From the NCBI RefSeq assembly GCF_012641465.1, contig NZ_JABAIK010000004.1, forward strand, positions 62,001 through 126,000: a stretch of DNA of 64,000 nucleotides, given 5' to 3'. Both the position numbers and the translations under genes were made by a program. Of this stretch, positions 16,495-27,228 are shown in pieces; the stretch's first letter is position 1, and each line of letters opens with the position of its first letter. The notes under the pieces are model-generated. The model made no database searches. It saw only the letters and a list, made by a program, of their open reading frames with translations, and had not been told where the DNA came from. Origin of the DNA: Vibrio agarilyticus (lineage in GTDB: Bacteria > Pseudomonadota > Gammaproteobacteria > Enterobacterales > Vibrionaceae).

Positions 16495-17190
16495 ATGAAA
16501 GTCGGTATTATTGGCGCGATGGAGCAAGAAGTTGCCCTTCTTCGCGCGGCTATGAGTAATCGCCAAACCGCGCAAAAAGCAGGTTGCACGTTTGATTTCG
16601 GCCAAATTAATGGCGTTGATGTGGTGTTGCTGCAATCTGGCATTGGTAAAGTAGCTGCCGCTATCGGCACGACCATTTTGCTCAGTGAATACCAACCCGA
16701 TGTGGTCATCAATACAGGTTCAGCCGGTGGATTTGATGCCACGCTTAATGTCGGTGATGTGGTGATCTCAACAGAAGTGCGTCATCACGATGCCGATGTG
16801 ACCGCATTTGGCTACGAGATTGGTCAAATGGCAGGGCAACCAGCGGCCTTCAAAGCCGACGACAAGTTAATGGCTTTAGCAGAGCAAGCATTGACACAAA
16901 TGGACGGAATGCACGCGGTTCGCGGCCTTATCTGTACCGGCGACGAATTTGTGTGTAAGCCTGAGCGCCAAGCAATTATTCGTGCGCACTTCCCAAGTGT
17001 TATTGCGGTTGAAATGGAAGCGTCTGCTGTGGCGCAAACTTGCCATCAATTCCAGATTCCGTTTGTCGTGGTCCGTGCGATTTCTGACGTTGCCGACAAA
17101 GAGTCGCCGATGAGCTTTGACGAATTCCTTCCACTGGCGGCGAAAAGCTCATCTGAGATGGTAACTAAGATGCTGGCTTTGCTTAAGTAA
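16495..17190 (+). CDS. mtn: 5'-methylthioadenosine / S-adenosylhomocysteine nucleosidase
   Basis: A 231-residue enzyme that cleaves the glycosidic bond of methylthioadenosine, S-adenosylhomocysteine and 5'-deoxyadenosine. It recycles SAM by-products and supplies S-ribosylhomocysteine for LuxS in vibrios. The start [16 protein letters not shown] contains catalytic E12. The second glutamate pair is in [11 protein letters not shown] and the catalytic aspartate in [10 protein letters not shown]. The frame extends 21 residues upstream, but family proteins begin at MKVGIIGAM. cbiB and btuF follow closely, and mtn-btuF-yadS is also the E. coli order. Confidence 0.97.
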   Translation: MKVGIIGAMEQEVALLRAAMSNRQTAQKAGCTFDFGQINGVDVVLLQSGIGKVAAAIGTTILLSEYQPDVVINTGSAGGFDATLNVGDVVISTEVRHHDADVTAFGYEIGQMAGQPAAFKADDKLMALAEQALTQMDGMHAVRGLICTGDEFVCKPERQAIIRAHFPSVIAVEMEASAVAQTCHQFQIPFVVVRAISDVADKESPMSFDEFLPLAAKSSSEMVTKMLALLK

Positions 17191-17202
17191 TCGATACTGT
17201 TC

Positions 17203-18156
17203 ATGGAAGAATTACTGTCACCCATCTATGCCAATGGCGCGCTCCTTGCTCTTTGGGGCGCGCTGCTATTTCACTGGTTACTCCCCATTCCTCATTCTGC
17301 TCATCCGGCATTACTTTGGCATCAGTTTGCGTCATTACTTGCAAGCAAAGTCAATCGTCATCATCAGCCACAGCAAAGCGCGCTGTCGGGCACATTAGCT
17401 TGGTTGCTCATGATGATGCCATTGCTGGTGTTACTCATGGCGGCAAAACCTTTGGTCTGGGAGCCCGCTCTGTTTGAAATGGCGCTACTTATGCTGGCAT
17501 TGGAATGGCGTGGCAGCGAGCATTTTGCCAAAGCGGCAATTCACGCATTAAGTACCGAGGACAAGGCACGTTCTCGCACGCTTCTTGCCACCAGTGTTAA
17601 TCGAGAAACCGAGCGATTATCCAATTTAGGGCTGGGCAAAGCCAGCGCTGAAACCCTCATCATGGGGATTGGTCGTAACGTCATATGCGTGCTGTTTTGG
17701 TATGCGCTTTTGGGTGGGATTGGCGCATTAACTTATCGATTTGCAATGGAACTGGCTCGCGCATGGTCACCCAGCCGCGCGCGCTTTCATCCATTTGGCC
17801 GCAGCGCTATTCGATTCCTCGCCTTGATTGAACTTGTACCGATGCGTTTATTCGCCCTGACGTTACTGCCGGGCAAGTCCGCTGCGGGAGTGTGGCAAGG
17901 TTTACGCACTCAAGCGCCCCATTGGCCACTACCTGGCCCTGCTTGGCTTTTATGCACCATCGGCCATAAATTACAAATATCACTCGGAGGCCCAGCGTTT
18001 TATGATGGCGTTCGCGCCGAGCGCAGCAAAATCGGTGGCCGTATCGCACCATCGGCTCTGCATCTTGCGCAAGTGCAAGCGCTATTAACTTGGCGCGTCA
18101 CAGTGTGGATTGTGCTGATCAGTATTATTCTCGCGTTGGTTCATCAAGGCCTTTGA
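17203..18156 (+). CDS. cbiB: Cobalamin biosynthesis CbiB/CobD-family membrane protein
   Basis: A 317-residue integral membrane protein of the CbiB/CobD family (adenosylcobinamide-phosphate synthase), which attaches aminopropanol phosphate to adenosylcobyric acid. Hydrophobic segments lie at about 10-30, 60-85, 90-105, 155-175 and 295-315. The region RETERLSNLGLGKASAETL corresponds to the conserved acidic cytoplasmic motif, but the expected NTLD-type and N-x-PARL-type segments read FAMELARAW and ELVPMRLFAL, so it is a divergent member. It lies between mtn and btuF, overlapping neither, consistent with corrinoid salvage rather than de novo synthesis. Family assignment is fairly secure; catalytic activity is uncertain. 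Confidence 0.8.
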   Translation: MEELLSPIYANGALLALWGALLFHWLLPIPHSAHPALLWHQFASLLASKVNRHHQPQQSALSGTLAWLLMMMPLLVLLMAAKPLVWEPALFEMALLMLALEWRGSEHFAKAAIHALSTEDKARSRTLLATSVNRETERLSNLGLGKASAETLIMGIGRNVICVLFWYALLGGIGALTYRFAMELARAWSPSRARFHPFGRSAIRFLALIELVPMRLFALTLLPGKSAAGVWQGLRTQAPHWPLPGPAWLLCTIGHKLQISLGGPAFYDGVRAERSKIGGRIAPSALHLAQVQALLTWRVTVWIVLISIILALVHQGL

Positions 18157-18157
18157 T

Positions 18158-18991
18158 ATGTTGTTTCGATTGATTGCCATTACATACGCCAGCCTCATGT
18201 TGCCCTCTTTTGCATGTGCCTCAACGCCTCAACGAATTATCACTCTGGCGCCTCATGCCACTGAAATGGCGTTTGCAGCAGGTCTTGGCGAAAAAATCAT
18301 TGCGGTAAGCGAACGCAGTGATTACCCACCACAAGCTCAGCAGCTCGAAACCGTATCGAATTATCAAGGGATCAAGCTCGAACGTATTTTGGCGCTAAAG
18401 CCCGATTTGGTTATTGCATGGCCTGCGGGCAATCCAGCGAAAGCGCTTGCGCAGTTAGAACAATTTGGGATTGAGGTCTATTTTTCTCACACCAACAGCC
18501 TTGAAGATATTGCCAATAACTTGGAGGCGTTAGCCGCCTACAGTGATGACCCATCCACGGGCCGAGCAGCTGCAGCAAAGTTTCGTCAGCAATTGACTGA
18601 GCTAAAACTGCGCTATGATACCGAAACCCCGGTACGTTATTTTTATCAGCTCAGTGATAAGCCACTTATCACTGTGGCCGACGGGCATTGGCCAGCCGCC
18701 GTATTCCAGTTTTGTGGTGGTGAAAATAGCTTTCAGCAAGCCAACGCACCTTATCCACAAGTGAGTGTTGAGCAGGTGATACTTCGCCAACCAGAAGCGA
18801 TGTTTACCTCGCCCCACGCGACAGACTACACCACCGTTTGGCAACCATGGCAAGCCGACATTCCGGCTTTAAAATTCGGTCATTTTTGGTCATTGAACCC
18901 TGACTGGCTGAATCGCCCGACACCTCGAACCGTGCTAGCGCTCGAGCAAGTGTGTCAGCACCTTGATACGGTACGACAACACCGCCAATAG
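18158..18991 (+). CDS. btuF: Vitamin B12 ABC transporter substrate-binding protein
   Basis: A 277-residue periplasmic protein that carries cobalamin or cobinamide to the BtuCD importer. The signal peptide (about 1-22) is followed by TPQRIITLAPHATEMAFAAG, the first lobe of the helical-backbone binding fold. KPDLVIAWPAGNP and VEQVILRQPEAMFTSP mark the rest of the family pattern. The start is one base after the cbiB stop, so the genes are translationally coupled. BtuC and BtuD are not in this window. Placement with mtn and yadS matches E. coli. Confidence 0.93.
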   Translation: MLFRLIAITYASLMLPSFACASTPQRIITLAPHATEMAFAAGLGEKIIAVSERSDYPPQAQQLETVSNYQGIKLERILALKPDLVIAWPAGNPAKALAQLEQFGIEVYFSHTNSLEDIANNLEALAAYSDDPSTGRAAAAKFRQQLTELKLRYDTETPVRYFYQLSDKPLITVADGHWPAAVFQFCGGENSFQQANAPYPQVSVEQVILRQPEAMFTSPHATDYTTVWQPWQADIPALKFGHFWSLNPDWLNRPTPRTVLALEQVCQHLDTVRQHRQ

Positions 18992-19072
18992 CGGGGAATA
19001 TTGCGTGCCTCAATAAAAGAATTTGCTACAATCTCGCCAATTTCCTGATCACTATTTAGCTGTAAGACACTG

Positions 19073-19693
19073 ATGGACTCGACGCTACTCTATATTATTG
19101 ACTTATTTGGCACCGCAATCTTTGCGATTTCTGGCGTGCTACTGGCTGGTCGTTTGAAAATGGATCCTTTTGGCGTCATGGTGCTTGGTAGCGTCACGGC
19201 CATCGGGGGCGGAACGATTCGCGACATGGTGCTTGGCGCAACGCCCGTCTTTTGGATCACCAATACGACTTACTTATGGGTGATTATTATTACCTGTATT
19301 CTCACCATGCTTATCGTACGCCGCCCAAAACGCTTACCTTGGTGGGTACTGCCGGTTTGTGATGCTATCGGTTTGGCGGTGTTTGTCGGCATTGGCGTTG
19401 AAAAATCATTGATGTATCACGAGTCCGGCATGATTGCGGTGATCATGGGGATATTAACCGGCTGCGGCGGCGGCATTATTCGTGATGTCCTTGCGCGAGA
19501 AATCCCGATGGTGCTGCGCAGTGAAGTTTATGCCACTGCATGTCTCATTGGCGGTGTGACTCACACTGTGGCACTGGAGCTAGGCACAAGCAATTCTAGT
19601 GCCTTACTGCTCGGCATTGTTGTCACTCTGACCATTCGTCTCGGTGCAATACGTTGGCATTTATCCTTGCCGACGTTCGCGCTCACCAAATAA
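19073..19693 (+). CDS. yadS: TRIC/UPF0126 family membrane channel, YadS type
   Basis: A 206-residue membrane protein with two internal repeats, each about 100 residues and seven membrane segments in all. GGGTIRDMVLG (about 47-57) and GCGGGIIRDVLA (about 133-144) are the repeated glycine-rich kinks of the bacterial TRIC cation-channel family. Physiological role in bacteria is unsettled. It follows btuF as in E. coli, with an 80-nt gap that may hold a promoter. The lysR gene starts 13 nt after its stop. Confidence 0.9.
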   Translation: MDSTLLYIIDLFGTAIFAISGVLLAGRLKMDPFGVMVLGSVTAIGGGTIRDMVLGATPVFWITNTTYLWVIIITCILTMLIVRRPKRLPWWVLPVCDAIGLAVFVGIGVEKSLMYHESGMIAVIMGILTGCGGGIIRDVLAREIPMVLRSEVYATACLIGGVTHTVALELGTSNSSALLLGIVVTLTIRLGAIRWHLSLPTFALTK

Positions 19694-19706
19694 GCGAGTG
19701 ACCCCT

Positions 19707-20576
19707 ATGCTACTTGAGGGAATTGAAACCTTACTGGCGCTCGGCCAAGCCAAAACAATGAGCCGTACTGGTAGTCGACTCTACATCAGCCAGTCGGCGG
19801 TCAGTAAGCGGATTGCCAACCTCGAAAAGCGATTGGGGAAAAAACTGGTTGAACCTGATGGTCGCAATGTGAAGCTCACCAAAGAAGCAGAACGACTGAT
19901 TGACACCCTCGCGCCGAGTTTCAACCAGTTATTGGGTCTTATCGACGATCAGCAAGCTTTGCCAGATACCTCTACCTTGGTGCTCGACTGCTCAGAAACG
20001 TTAATTGTCGGTTATTTGTCGCCTATTTTGGCGACCCTCTATCAAGGCGACCCTCATTTAACTATCACGACTAACCACACCCCTCGCATCGTTGAGAGAG
20101 TGCAATCAGGGCAGGCAACGCTTGGCATTTGCGCCGGACAGCTGCCGCCCAACCATGGACTGCAAGTGAGCCATCTTGGTGACGAACCGTTTTTTATCGT
20201 CAGTCACCGCCCTCTGGACTCATTACCAAGCCAAATCCAGACCAACGATCTCAACAATCCCGCCAACAGCTACCAACTTGCGATACTTACTCGTTTGGGC
20301 ATTACACCTGTGATGCAAATGGACTCTTATCAAGCAAGTGCGCAGTTAGCGCTAGAGGGATTACCGCCAGCGCTGGTGCCGCTGTCCATTGTTCGTAGCC
20401 TTAAAATCGCGCCTCGCCATTGCTTTAGCTTTACTGAGCTAACCCCTTTGCATCGACCGCTACACATCTGCACGCGGCCCAGCCGGGCACGCAGCATGCG
20501 GGTTAAAACAGTGATAGCCACCATTGCCCATGCTGTTGCCAAAGCAATTTCAGCGCCATCGCCATCGACATCATAA
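19707..20576 (+). CDS. LysR-family transcriptional regulator
   Basis: A 289-residue regulator. The winged helix-turn-helix is at about residues 5-65, with SRLYISQSAVSKRIANLEKR as the recognition region, followed by an effector-binding domain without a recognisable ligand signature. The start at 19707 is chosen because the upstream part of the frame overlaps the yadS end and lacks LysR similarity. LysR regulators often control a neighbouring gene. The adjacent permease is convergent here, so linkage to it is plausible but not shown. Its 3' end overlaps the permease gene by 74 nt. Confidence 0.9.
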   Translation: MLLEGIETLLALGQAKTMSRTGSRLYISQSAVSKRIANLEKRLGKKLVEPDGRNVKLTKEAERLIDTLAPSFNQLLGLIDDQQALPDTSTLVLDCSETLIVGYLSPILATLYQGDPHLTITTNHTPRIVERVQSGQATLGICAGQLPPNHGLQVSHLGDEPFFIVSHRPLDSLPSQIQTNDLNNPANSYQLAILTRLGITPVMQMDSYQASAQLALEGLPPALVPLSIVRSLKIAPRHCFSFTELTPLHRPLHICTRPSRARSMRVKTVIATIAHAVAKAISAPSPSTS

Positions 20577-21282
20577 TCACTAATGGACGCACCCAGCGAG
20601 TTCCCTTAGTGATGACCATTTTTGCCCCAAGGCGCGCGCCAAGAAATCCACCGACCGCCATAACCAAACCAATTTCCCACACCGGGAGTCCCGCGAGAAT
20701 AAAGAACAGCAAGGCGGCGAGATTAGACGTGAAGTTTAGAACCTTGGTGCGAGCGGTTGCTTCGACCAAACTAAAATGGCCAATCGCAACAAAACACAGC
20801 GTAAAAATCGACCCTGTACCAGGGCCAAAAAAGCCATCATAAAATCCAACACCCCCACCAATAGCAAAGGCAAAAGCGGCGTCAGATAATTTGGGCTCAC
20901 CTCGCTGCTCTTTTGCTTTCCCACCAATCAGGAAGTAGAGTGCAATCGCAATCAGTAGCAACGGGATCAAGCTGGTGAGAATGTTTAACGAGACCACTTG
21001 CACCGCTTCAGCGCCAATGGCTGAACCAAGAAAGGTGCACACAATCGCGCGCCACATTGCCGCCAAGCTGACCAAACCACGACGAATAAAATAGAAACTG
21101 GCAGAAAAGCTACCAAACGAGCTTTGTAATTTGTTGGTGGCTAATGCTTGAGTTGGTGATAAACCCGCCGCAAGTAGCGCAGGCACAGTCAACAAGCCGC
21201 CACCGCCCGCCATAGCGTCAATAAAACCGGCCACAGATGCGACCGCAAACAGCGCTAACAGAATTTCAAATGTTATCTCCAC
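20503..21282 (-). CDS. TSUP (TauE/SafE) family permease, YfcA-like
   Basis: A 259-residue membrane protein with about eight hydrophobic helices, related to sulfite/organosulfonate exporters. The family N-terminus FIDAMAGGGGLLTVPALLA and the second-half motif GFYDGFFGPGTGS are both present, the two glycine-rich repeats of TSUP proteins. GTG at 21282 (VEITFEILLALFAV) is chosen as the start. An in-frame longer version to 21339 reads through a TATACTC repeat remnant and lacks family similarity. The substrate cannot be told from sequence. The 3' end runs into the convergent lysR gene. Confidence 0.87.
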   Translation of the reverse strand: MEITFEILLALFAVASVAGFIDAMAGGGGLLTVPALLAAGLSPTQALATNKLQSSFGSFSASFYFIRRGLVSLAAMWRAIVCTFLGSAIGAEAVQVVSLNILTSLIPLLLIAIALYFLIGGKAKEQRGEPKLSDAAFAFAIGGGVGFYDGFFGPGTGSIFTLCFVAIGHFSLVEATARTKVLNFTSNLAALLFFILAGLPVWEIGLVMAVGGFLGARLGAKMVITKGTRWVRPLVIMMSMAMALKLLWQQHGQWWLSLF

Positions 21283-21289
21283 GCGAATA

Positions 21290-21312
21290 CCTATACTCAA
21301 ACAATTTCGAGC
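21290..21312. repeat. Half TATACCC-type repeat remnant
   Basis: CTATACTCAAACAATTTCGAGC matches the left arm of the repeat at 2702. It lies directly upstream of the permease GTG start and argues against a longer N-terminus. Confidence 0.45.
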
Positions 21313-21408
21313 ACAGCTTAACATCATGAATAAAAGCAAAAAAATGAAACTCAGGCTTTGAATTCATTCCATTTTTTCATCAATCTAAACATTCACAATT
21401 ACGGGCAT

Positions 21409-21434
21409 AAAAAAGCCCGCTCAATCGAGCGGGC
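21409..21434 (-). terminator. carAB terminator
   Basis: On the minus strand GCCCGCTC pairs with GAGCGGGC across four bases and is followed by six T. It begins about 30 nt after the carB stop. Confidence 0.93.
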
Positions 21435-21465
21435 AATGAGTTTGTTATTCACCATTTATTCATGG

Positions 21466-24400
21466 TTAAGCGTTAAGGCTCGCTTTAACCTGTGCGTGCA
21501 GCTCTTGAACTGACGTCACTGAACTCTTTGCATCAGCGGTGTGCGCCATACAGGTTGCAAATGCCGCATTCAGCGTTGTGGTGTAATTGACTTTTTCAGC
21601 CAATGCGCCACGACGAAGTACTTTTGAGTCTTCAATCGCTTGACGACCTGCTGCAGTATTAATGATGTAGGTGTATTCATTGTTCTTGATGCGGTCAAGA
21701 ATATGAGGACGACCTTCATGCACTTTGTTAACCAAGCGTGGGTTAATGCCCGCTTCACCCAAAATTACCGCGGTGCCGTGAGTTGCATCAAGTTGATAAC
21801 CTAACTTAACCAATTTGGACGCCAAATCAACCACACGTTGCTTGTCGCCATCACGAACCGATAGCAGAGCACGACCACCCTCTGGGTAGACACTGCCACA
21901 ACCCAATTCTGCTTTTGCGTAAGCTTCAGCAAACGTTGCACCAACGCCCATAACTTCACCCGTTGAACGCATCTCAGGGCCTAATAGTGGGTCAACACCT
22001 GGGAATTTGTTGAACGGCAGCACCACTTCTTTAACAGAGTAGTAAGGCGGAATGATCTCTTTCGTGAAACCCTGCGCTTCAAGCGATTGACCAGCCATAA
22101 CACGAGCGGCAATTTTTGCCAGTGGCGCGCCAGTTGCTTTTGAAACAAAAGGTACCGTACGCGCAGCACGTGGGTTGACTTCAATCAGGTAAACTTGGCC
22201 ATCTTTTACTGCAAATTGAGTATTCATTAAGCCGCGAACACCCAGTTCAAAGGCCAACTTCTCAACTTGCTCACGCATCACGTCTTGGATTTCTTGGCTC
22301 AATGTATAAGCGGGTAGCGAACAGGCTGAGTCACCAGAGTGGACCCCTGCTTGTTCGATATGCTCCATGATGCCACCGATAACCACGCGCTCACCGTCGC
22401 AAATCGCATCGATATCCACTTCAATAGCGTCATCAAGGAAGCGATCCAAAAGGACTGGAGATTCGTTTGAAACACTGACAGCTTCATTAAAGTAACGGCG
22501 AAGATCTTGCTCGTCATAAACGATTTCCATGGCTCGGCCGCCCAGAACATAAGAGGGGCGAACCACCAAAGGAAAACCAATTTCTTTTGATTTTTCGACC
22601 GCTTGCTCAATCGCTGTTACGGTCGCATTTTCAGGCTGTAACAGGCCTAGGCGATCCACGGCTTGCTGGAAGCGCTCGCGATCCTCAGCGCGGTCAATGG
22701 CATCTGGGCTGGTACCAATAATTGGCACACCCGCGGCCTCAAGCGCACGCGCTAATTTAAGAGGCGTTTGGCCACCGTATTGAACAATCACGCCTTTAGG
22801 TTTTTCAACACGCACAATCGCAAGCACATCTTCTAACGTCACAGGCTCAAAGTAGAGGCGATCTGAGGTGTCGTAATCGGTTGAAACTGTCTCAGGGTTA
22901 CAGTTCACCATAATGGTTTCGTAACCATCTTCACGTAACGCCAGCGAAGCGTGAACACAGCAGTAATCGAATTCGATACCTTGACCAATGCGGTTAGGGC
23001 CACCACCCAATACCATGATCTTCTCTTTATCCGTTGGGTTCGCTTCACACTCTTCATCATAAGACGAATACATGTATGCGGTATCTGACGCAAACTCAGC
23101 CGCACAAGTATCAACGCGTTTGTAAACCGGATGAATATCAAACTGATCGCGCATGCGGCGCACTTCGCTTTCAGCGACACCAACCAACTTAGACAAGCGC
23201 GCATCGGAGAAACCTTTACGCTTCATGCGGCGCAGAACCTCTTCGGTCAATCCTGCAAAACCACCCGCTTTGACTTGCTCTTCTAACTTGACTAGCTCTT
23301 CGATTTGCACCAAGAACCAGCGGTCAATATTGGTCAGGTTAAATACGCCATCGACTGACATACCCGCGCGGAAAGCATCGGCAATGTACCAAATACGCTC
23401 AGCGCCCGCTTCTTTCAACTCGTGACGAATTTTAGTTAACGCATCCGGTGAATCGAGATCCACCATCTCGTCAAAACCATTAGCACCAACTTCAAGGCCG
23501 CGTAGTGCCTTTTGTAATGATTCTTGTTGGTTACGACCAATCGCCATCACTTCGCCTACCGACTTCATCTGAGTCGTTAGACGTGAATTCGCACCAGCGA
23601 ATTTTTCAAAGTTAAAGCGAGGAATTTTGGTCACGACGTAGTCGATAGTTGGCTCAAATGACGCTGGCGTTGCGCCACCAGTAATGTCGTTCATCAACTC
23701 ATCAAGCGTAAAGCCGACCGCCAATTTGGCTGCAACTTTTGCAATTGGGAAACCTGTTGCTTTTGACGCCAATGCAGATGAGCGAGAAACGCGTGGGTTC
23801 ATTTCGATGATAACCATACGGCCATCTTTCGGGTTGATACCAAATTGAACGTTGGAACCGCCCGTCTCAACGCCGATTTCACGCAGTACTGCAAGTGATG
23901 CATTACGCATCAATTGATATTCTTTATCCGTTAGGGTTTGCGCTGGCGCTACGGTGATTGAGTCACCAGTGTGAATACCCATTGGGTCAAAGTTTTCGAT
24001 TGAACAAACAATGATGCAGTTATCCGCTTTATCGCGAACCACTTCCATCTCGTACTCTTTCCAACCGATCAAAGATTCATCGATAAGCAGCTCGTTAGTT
24101 GGCGACAAGTCCAAACCACGGCGACAAATCTCTTCAAATTCTTCTTTGTTGTATGCAATACCGCCACCAGTACCACCCATGGTGAAAGACGGGCGAATGA
24201 TACAAGGGAAGCCAACCATATCGAGCACACGATACGCTTCTTCCATGCTTTTTGCGGTATCAGCACGTGGACACGCAAGACCAATCGACTTCATCGCTTT
24301 ATCAAAACGTGAGCGATCTTCTGCTTTATCAATGGCATCGGCAGTTGCACCGATCATTTCAACGCCAAACTCTGCCAACACACCTTGACGCTCAAGCTCA

Positions 24401-24699
24401 AGCGCACAGTTAAGCGCCGTTTGGCCACCCATGGTTGGCAATACGGCATCTGGACGCTCTTTTTCAATGATCTTACGTACCACTTCCCATTGAATTGGCT
24501 CAATGTAAGTGGCGTCAGCCATTTCTGGATCCGTCATGATGGTAGCAGGGTTAGAGTTAACCAAAATAACGCGGTAACCCTCTTCACGCAGTGCTTTACA
24601 CGCTTGCGCGCCAGAGTAGTCAAACTCACACGCTTGGCCGATGACAATCGGACCCGCGCCTAGAATTAGAATGCTTTTAATATCAGTACGTTTTGGCAT
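21466..24699 (-). CDS. carB: Carbamoyl-phosphate synthase large subunit
   Basis: The 1077-residue synthetase subunit makes carbamoyl phosphate from bicarbonate, ammonia and two ATP, feeding arginine and pyrimidine synthesis. The two homologous ATP-grasp halves are visible: [20 protein letters not shown] near residue 10 and [20 protein letters not shown] near 560. [15 protein letters not shown] marks the second ATP site, and an allosteric MGS-like domain lies after about 935. Length matches E. coli (1073). GGAG precedes the ATG. It follows carA by 16 nt in one operon. Confidence 0.98.
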   Translation of the reverse strand: MPKRTDIKSILILGAGPIVIGQACEFDYSGAQACKALREEGYRVILVNSNPATIMTDPEMADATYIEPIQWEVVRKIIEKERPDAVLPTMGGQTALNCALELERQGVLAEFGVEMIGATADAIDKAEDRSRFDKAMKSIGLACPRADTAKSMEEAYRVLDMVGFPCIIRPSFTMGGTGGGIAYNKEEFEEICRRGLDLSPTNELLIDESLIGWKEYEMEVVRDKADNCIIVCSIENFDPMGIHTGDSITVAPAQTLTDKEYQLMRNASLAVLREIGVETGGSNVQFGINPKDGRMVIIEMNPRVSRSSALASKATGFPIAKVAAKLAVGFTLDELMNDITGGATPASFEPTIDYVVTKIPRFNFEKFAGANSRLTTQMKSVGEVMAIGRNQQESLQKALRGLEVGANGFDEMVDLDSPDALTKIRHELKEAGAERIWYIADAFRAGMSVDGVFNLTNIDRWFLVQIEELVKLEEQVKAGGFAGLTEEVLRRMKRKGFSDARLSKLVGVAESEVRRMRDQFDIHPVYKRVDTCAAEFASDTAYMYSSYDEECEANPTDKEKIMVLGGGPNRIGQGIEFDYCCVHASLALREDGYETIMVNCNPETVSTDYDTSDRLYFEPVTLEDVLAIVRVEKPKGVIVQYGGQTPLKLARALEAAGVPIIGTSPDAIDRAEDRERFQQAVDRLGLLQPENATVTAIEQAVEKSKEIGFPLVVRPSYVLGGRAMEIVYDEQDLRRYFNEAVSVSNESPVLLDRFLDDAIEVDIDAICDGERVVIGGIMEHIEQAGVHSGDSACSLPAYTLSQEIQDVMREQVEKLAFELGVRGLMNTQFAVKDGQVYLIEVNPRAARTVPFVSKATGAPLAKIAARVMAGQSLEAQGFTKEIIPPYYSVKEVVLPFNKFPGVDPLLGPEMRSTGEVMGVGATFAEAYAKAELGCGSVYPEGGRALLSVRDGDKQRVVDLASKLVKLGYQLDATHGTAVILGEAGINPRLVNKVHEGRPHILDRIKNNEYTYIINTAAGRQAIEDSKVLRRGALAEKVNYTTTLNAAFATCMAHTADAKSSVTSVQELHAQVKASLNA

Positions 24700-24715
24700 G
24701 TTCTACGACTCCGAA

Positions 24716-25855
24716 TTACGCGCGGTGTTTCTTGATAAGTTCGATAAAATGGTCAAAGAGCGGCGCTGCATCATGAGGACCAGGGCTCGCTTCTGGGTGA
24801 CCTTGGAAGCTAAATGCAGGCTTATCGGTGCGATGAATGCCTTGCAAAGAGCCATCAAAAAGTGACACATGAGTTGCACGAAGATTTTCAGGAAGCGTGG
24901 CTTCATCAGCAGCAAAACCGTGGTTTTGTGAAGTGATCATCACCACACCACGATCCAAGTCTTTCACTGGATGGTTCGCGCCGTGATGGCCAAATTTCAT
25001 TTTAATGGTCTGAGCGCCTGATGCGAGAGCGAGAATTTGGTGGCCAAGGCAAATACCGAAAATAGGCAAGCCCTTGTCTAAAAATACTTTTGTCGCTTCA
25101 ATCGCGTAGGTACACGGAGCTGGGTCACCTGGGCCGTTTGATAGGAAAACACCATCAGGATTTAGTGCCAGCACCTCTTCTGCTGACGTTTGTGCAGGCA
25201 CGACGGTCAAACGGCAGCCACGGTCAACCAACATACGCAAAATATTACGTTTGGCACCGAAGTCGTAAGCCACAACATGGTATGGCAACTCGCTGTCATC
25301 TTGAGCTTCAGGTAGACCACCTTCTAGTGTCCACGACCCTTGCTTCCATGAATAGGCTTCTTGAGTGGTCACTTCTTTAGCAAGATCCATCCCTTTTAAG
25401 CCCGGAAACGCTTTTGCTTTTTCTAGTGCCAACGCTTCATCTAACGCCTTTCCAGCCATGATACAGCCGTTTTGCGCGCCTTTCTCACGCAAAATTCGCG
25501 TCAGTTTACGCGTGTCAATATCGGCGATACCGACAATGTTTTGTGATTTTAAGTAGTCAGAAAGGGTTTGTTCGCTGCGAAAGTTAGAAGCAATCAGAGG
25601 AAGGTCACGAATAACGAGGCCTTGAGCGTGAATCGCGGTGGATTCTTCATCTTCGGAAGTGGTTCCGGTGTTGCCAATATGAGGATAAGTAAGAGTGACG
25701 ATTTGTTGGGAATAGGAAGGATCAGTGAGGATTTCTTGATACCCCGTCATTGAGGTATTAAAAACAACTTCGCCAACGGAAATACCATCTGCGCCGATAG
25801 CGACTCCGCGGAACACTGTCCCATCTTCCAGGACTAACAGTGCTGATTTACTCAA
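24716..25855 (-). CDS. carA: Carbamoyl-phosphate synthase small subunit
   Basis: The 379-residue glutaminase subunit releases ammonia for CarB. The start is TTG at 25855 (then [14 protein letters not shown]), preceded by GGAGG 7 nt away. The open frame continues upstream to 25951 but through AT-rich ARG-box sequence with no homology. The N-terminal domain interacts with CarB. The class I glutaminase has [14 protein letters not shown] with the nucleophilic cysteine near 268 and [13 protein letters not shown] with the catalytic His-Glu. E. coli CarA is 382 residues. Confidence 0.97.
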   Translation of the reverse strand: MSKSALLVLEDGTVFRGVAIGADGISVGEVVFNTSMTGYQEILTDPSYSQQIVTLTYPHIGNTGTTSEDEESTAIHAQGLVIRDLPLIASNFRSEQTLSDYLKSQNIVGIADIDTRKLTRILREKGAQNGCIMAGKALDEALALEKAKAFPGLKGMDLAKEVTTQEAYSWKQGSWTLEGGLPEAQDDSELPYHVVAYDFGAKRNILRMLVDRGCRLTVVPAQTSAEEVLALNPDGVFLSNGPGDPAPCTYAIEATKVFLDKGLPIFGICLGHQILALASGAQTIKMKFGHHGANHPVKDLDRGVVMITSQNHGFAADEATLPENLRATHVSLFDGSLQGIHRTDKPAFSFQGHPEASPGPHDAAPLFDHFIELIKKHRA

Positions 25856-25863
25856 GACAACCT

Positions 25864-25905
25864 CCAGAATAAAAATGCAAATAAAACAAATTAGAATGCA
25901 AATTT
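25864..25905 (-). promoter_or_regulatory. Candidate tandem ARG boxes before carA
   Basis: On the minus strand, two copies of TGCATT...AT-rich...ATT repeat with a 21-nt period (TTTGCATTCTAATTTG and TTTGCATTTTTATTC). ArgR operators are paired 18-bp boxes separated by 3 bp, giving this same period, and E. coli carAB has them at its proximal promoter. The match to the ARG consensus is good for the second box and partial for the first. Confidence 0.5.
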
Positions 25906-25960
25906 GCCTTCCTTTTCGCCATAAATGTGCGAATTGAGGGAATTCAGACAAATTGGCGGT

Positions 25961-25989
25961 ATTCTAATGACACACTGCAACTGTGTCAA
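25961..25989 (-). promoter_or_regulatory. carAB promoter
   Basis: On the minus strand TTGACA (complement of 25984-25989) is followed after exactly 17 nt by TAGAAT (complement of 25961-25966), a near-consensus sigma-70 promoter. It would give a leader of about 100 nt before the carA TTG. It is probably the pyrimidine-responsive distal promoter by analogy with E. coli. Confidence 0.75.
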
Positions 25990-26299
25990 TATAAGGCCAA
26001 GAAATAATTGTAAATTTAACGCCTCTTATGCACTTTACGGATGATAACCAATAAAAATACAACTTTTCACATTTTTAAAGGTGATCAATCTCATCAAAAT
26101 GTAAAAACTGTTGATTTTTTCCGAACAAAAAGACAGACGCATTATTTAACAAATAGGTAAACGTTAAACCGACATGAAAAAATGCCATTTTCGAGCGCTT
26201 CATTAAAAAACCGCCATTAGAGCCCAATAAACAACACTAAAAAACCGCCACTATGGCGATAAATACGACATTCCAATTGTCTTCCATTGACCATAGAAA
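25990..26299. other. Intergenic region between dapB and carA, no gene
   Basis: AT-rich, no supported open frame. It contains AGGTAAACGTTAAACC at 26155-26170, a weak match to a PurR-type box. On the minus strand a small terminator-like hairpin CGCCA-TAG-TGGCG followed by a T run (26239-26258) lies about 45 nt beyond the dapB terminator. A second TGGCGG-T-run without a stem follows near 26205-26218. Confidence 0.5.
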
Positions 26300-26323
26300 T
26301 AAAAACGCCGGCATTTGCCGGCG
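26300..26323 (-). terminator. dapB terminator
   Basis: CGCCGGC and GCCGGCG pair across a 4-nt loop, followed on the minus strand by TTTTTATTT. It lies about 12 nt after the dapB stop. Confidence 0.9.
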
Positions 26324-26335
26324 AATAAATATGTA

Positions 26336-27148
<813 letters not shown>

Positions 27149-27228
27149 TCATCTCCATTTACTGCCCGACGCATCGCGCCGAATGTTAATTTTCAATCGG
27201 TTAAGTTACCAACAATCGAACGCGCTGG

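Noticed and set aside
26155-26170. PurR box upstream of carA
   Set aside because: Only about ten of sixteen consensus positions match and it is about 200 nt from the promoter, further than in E. coli.
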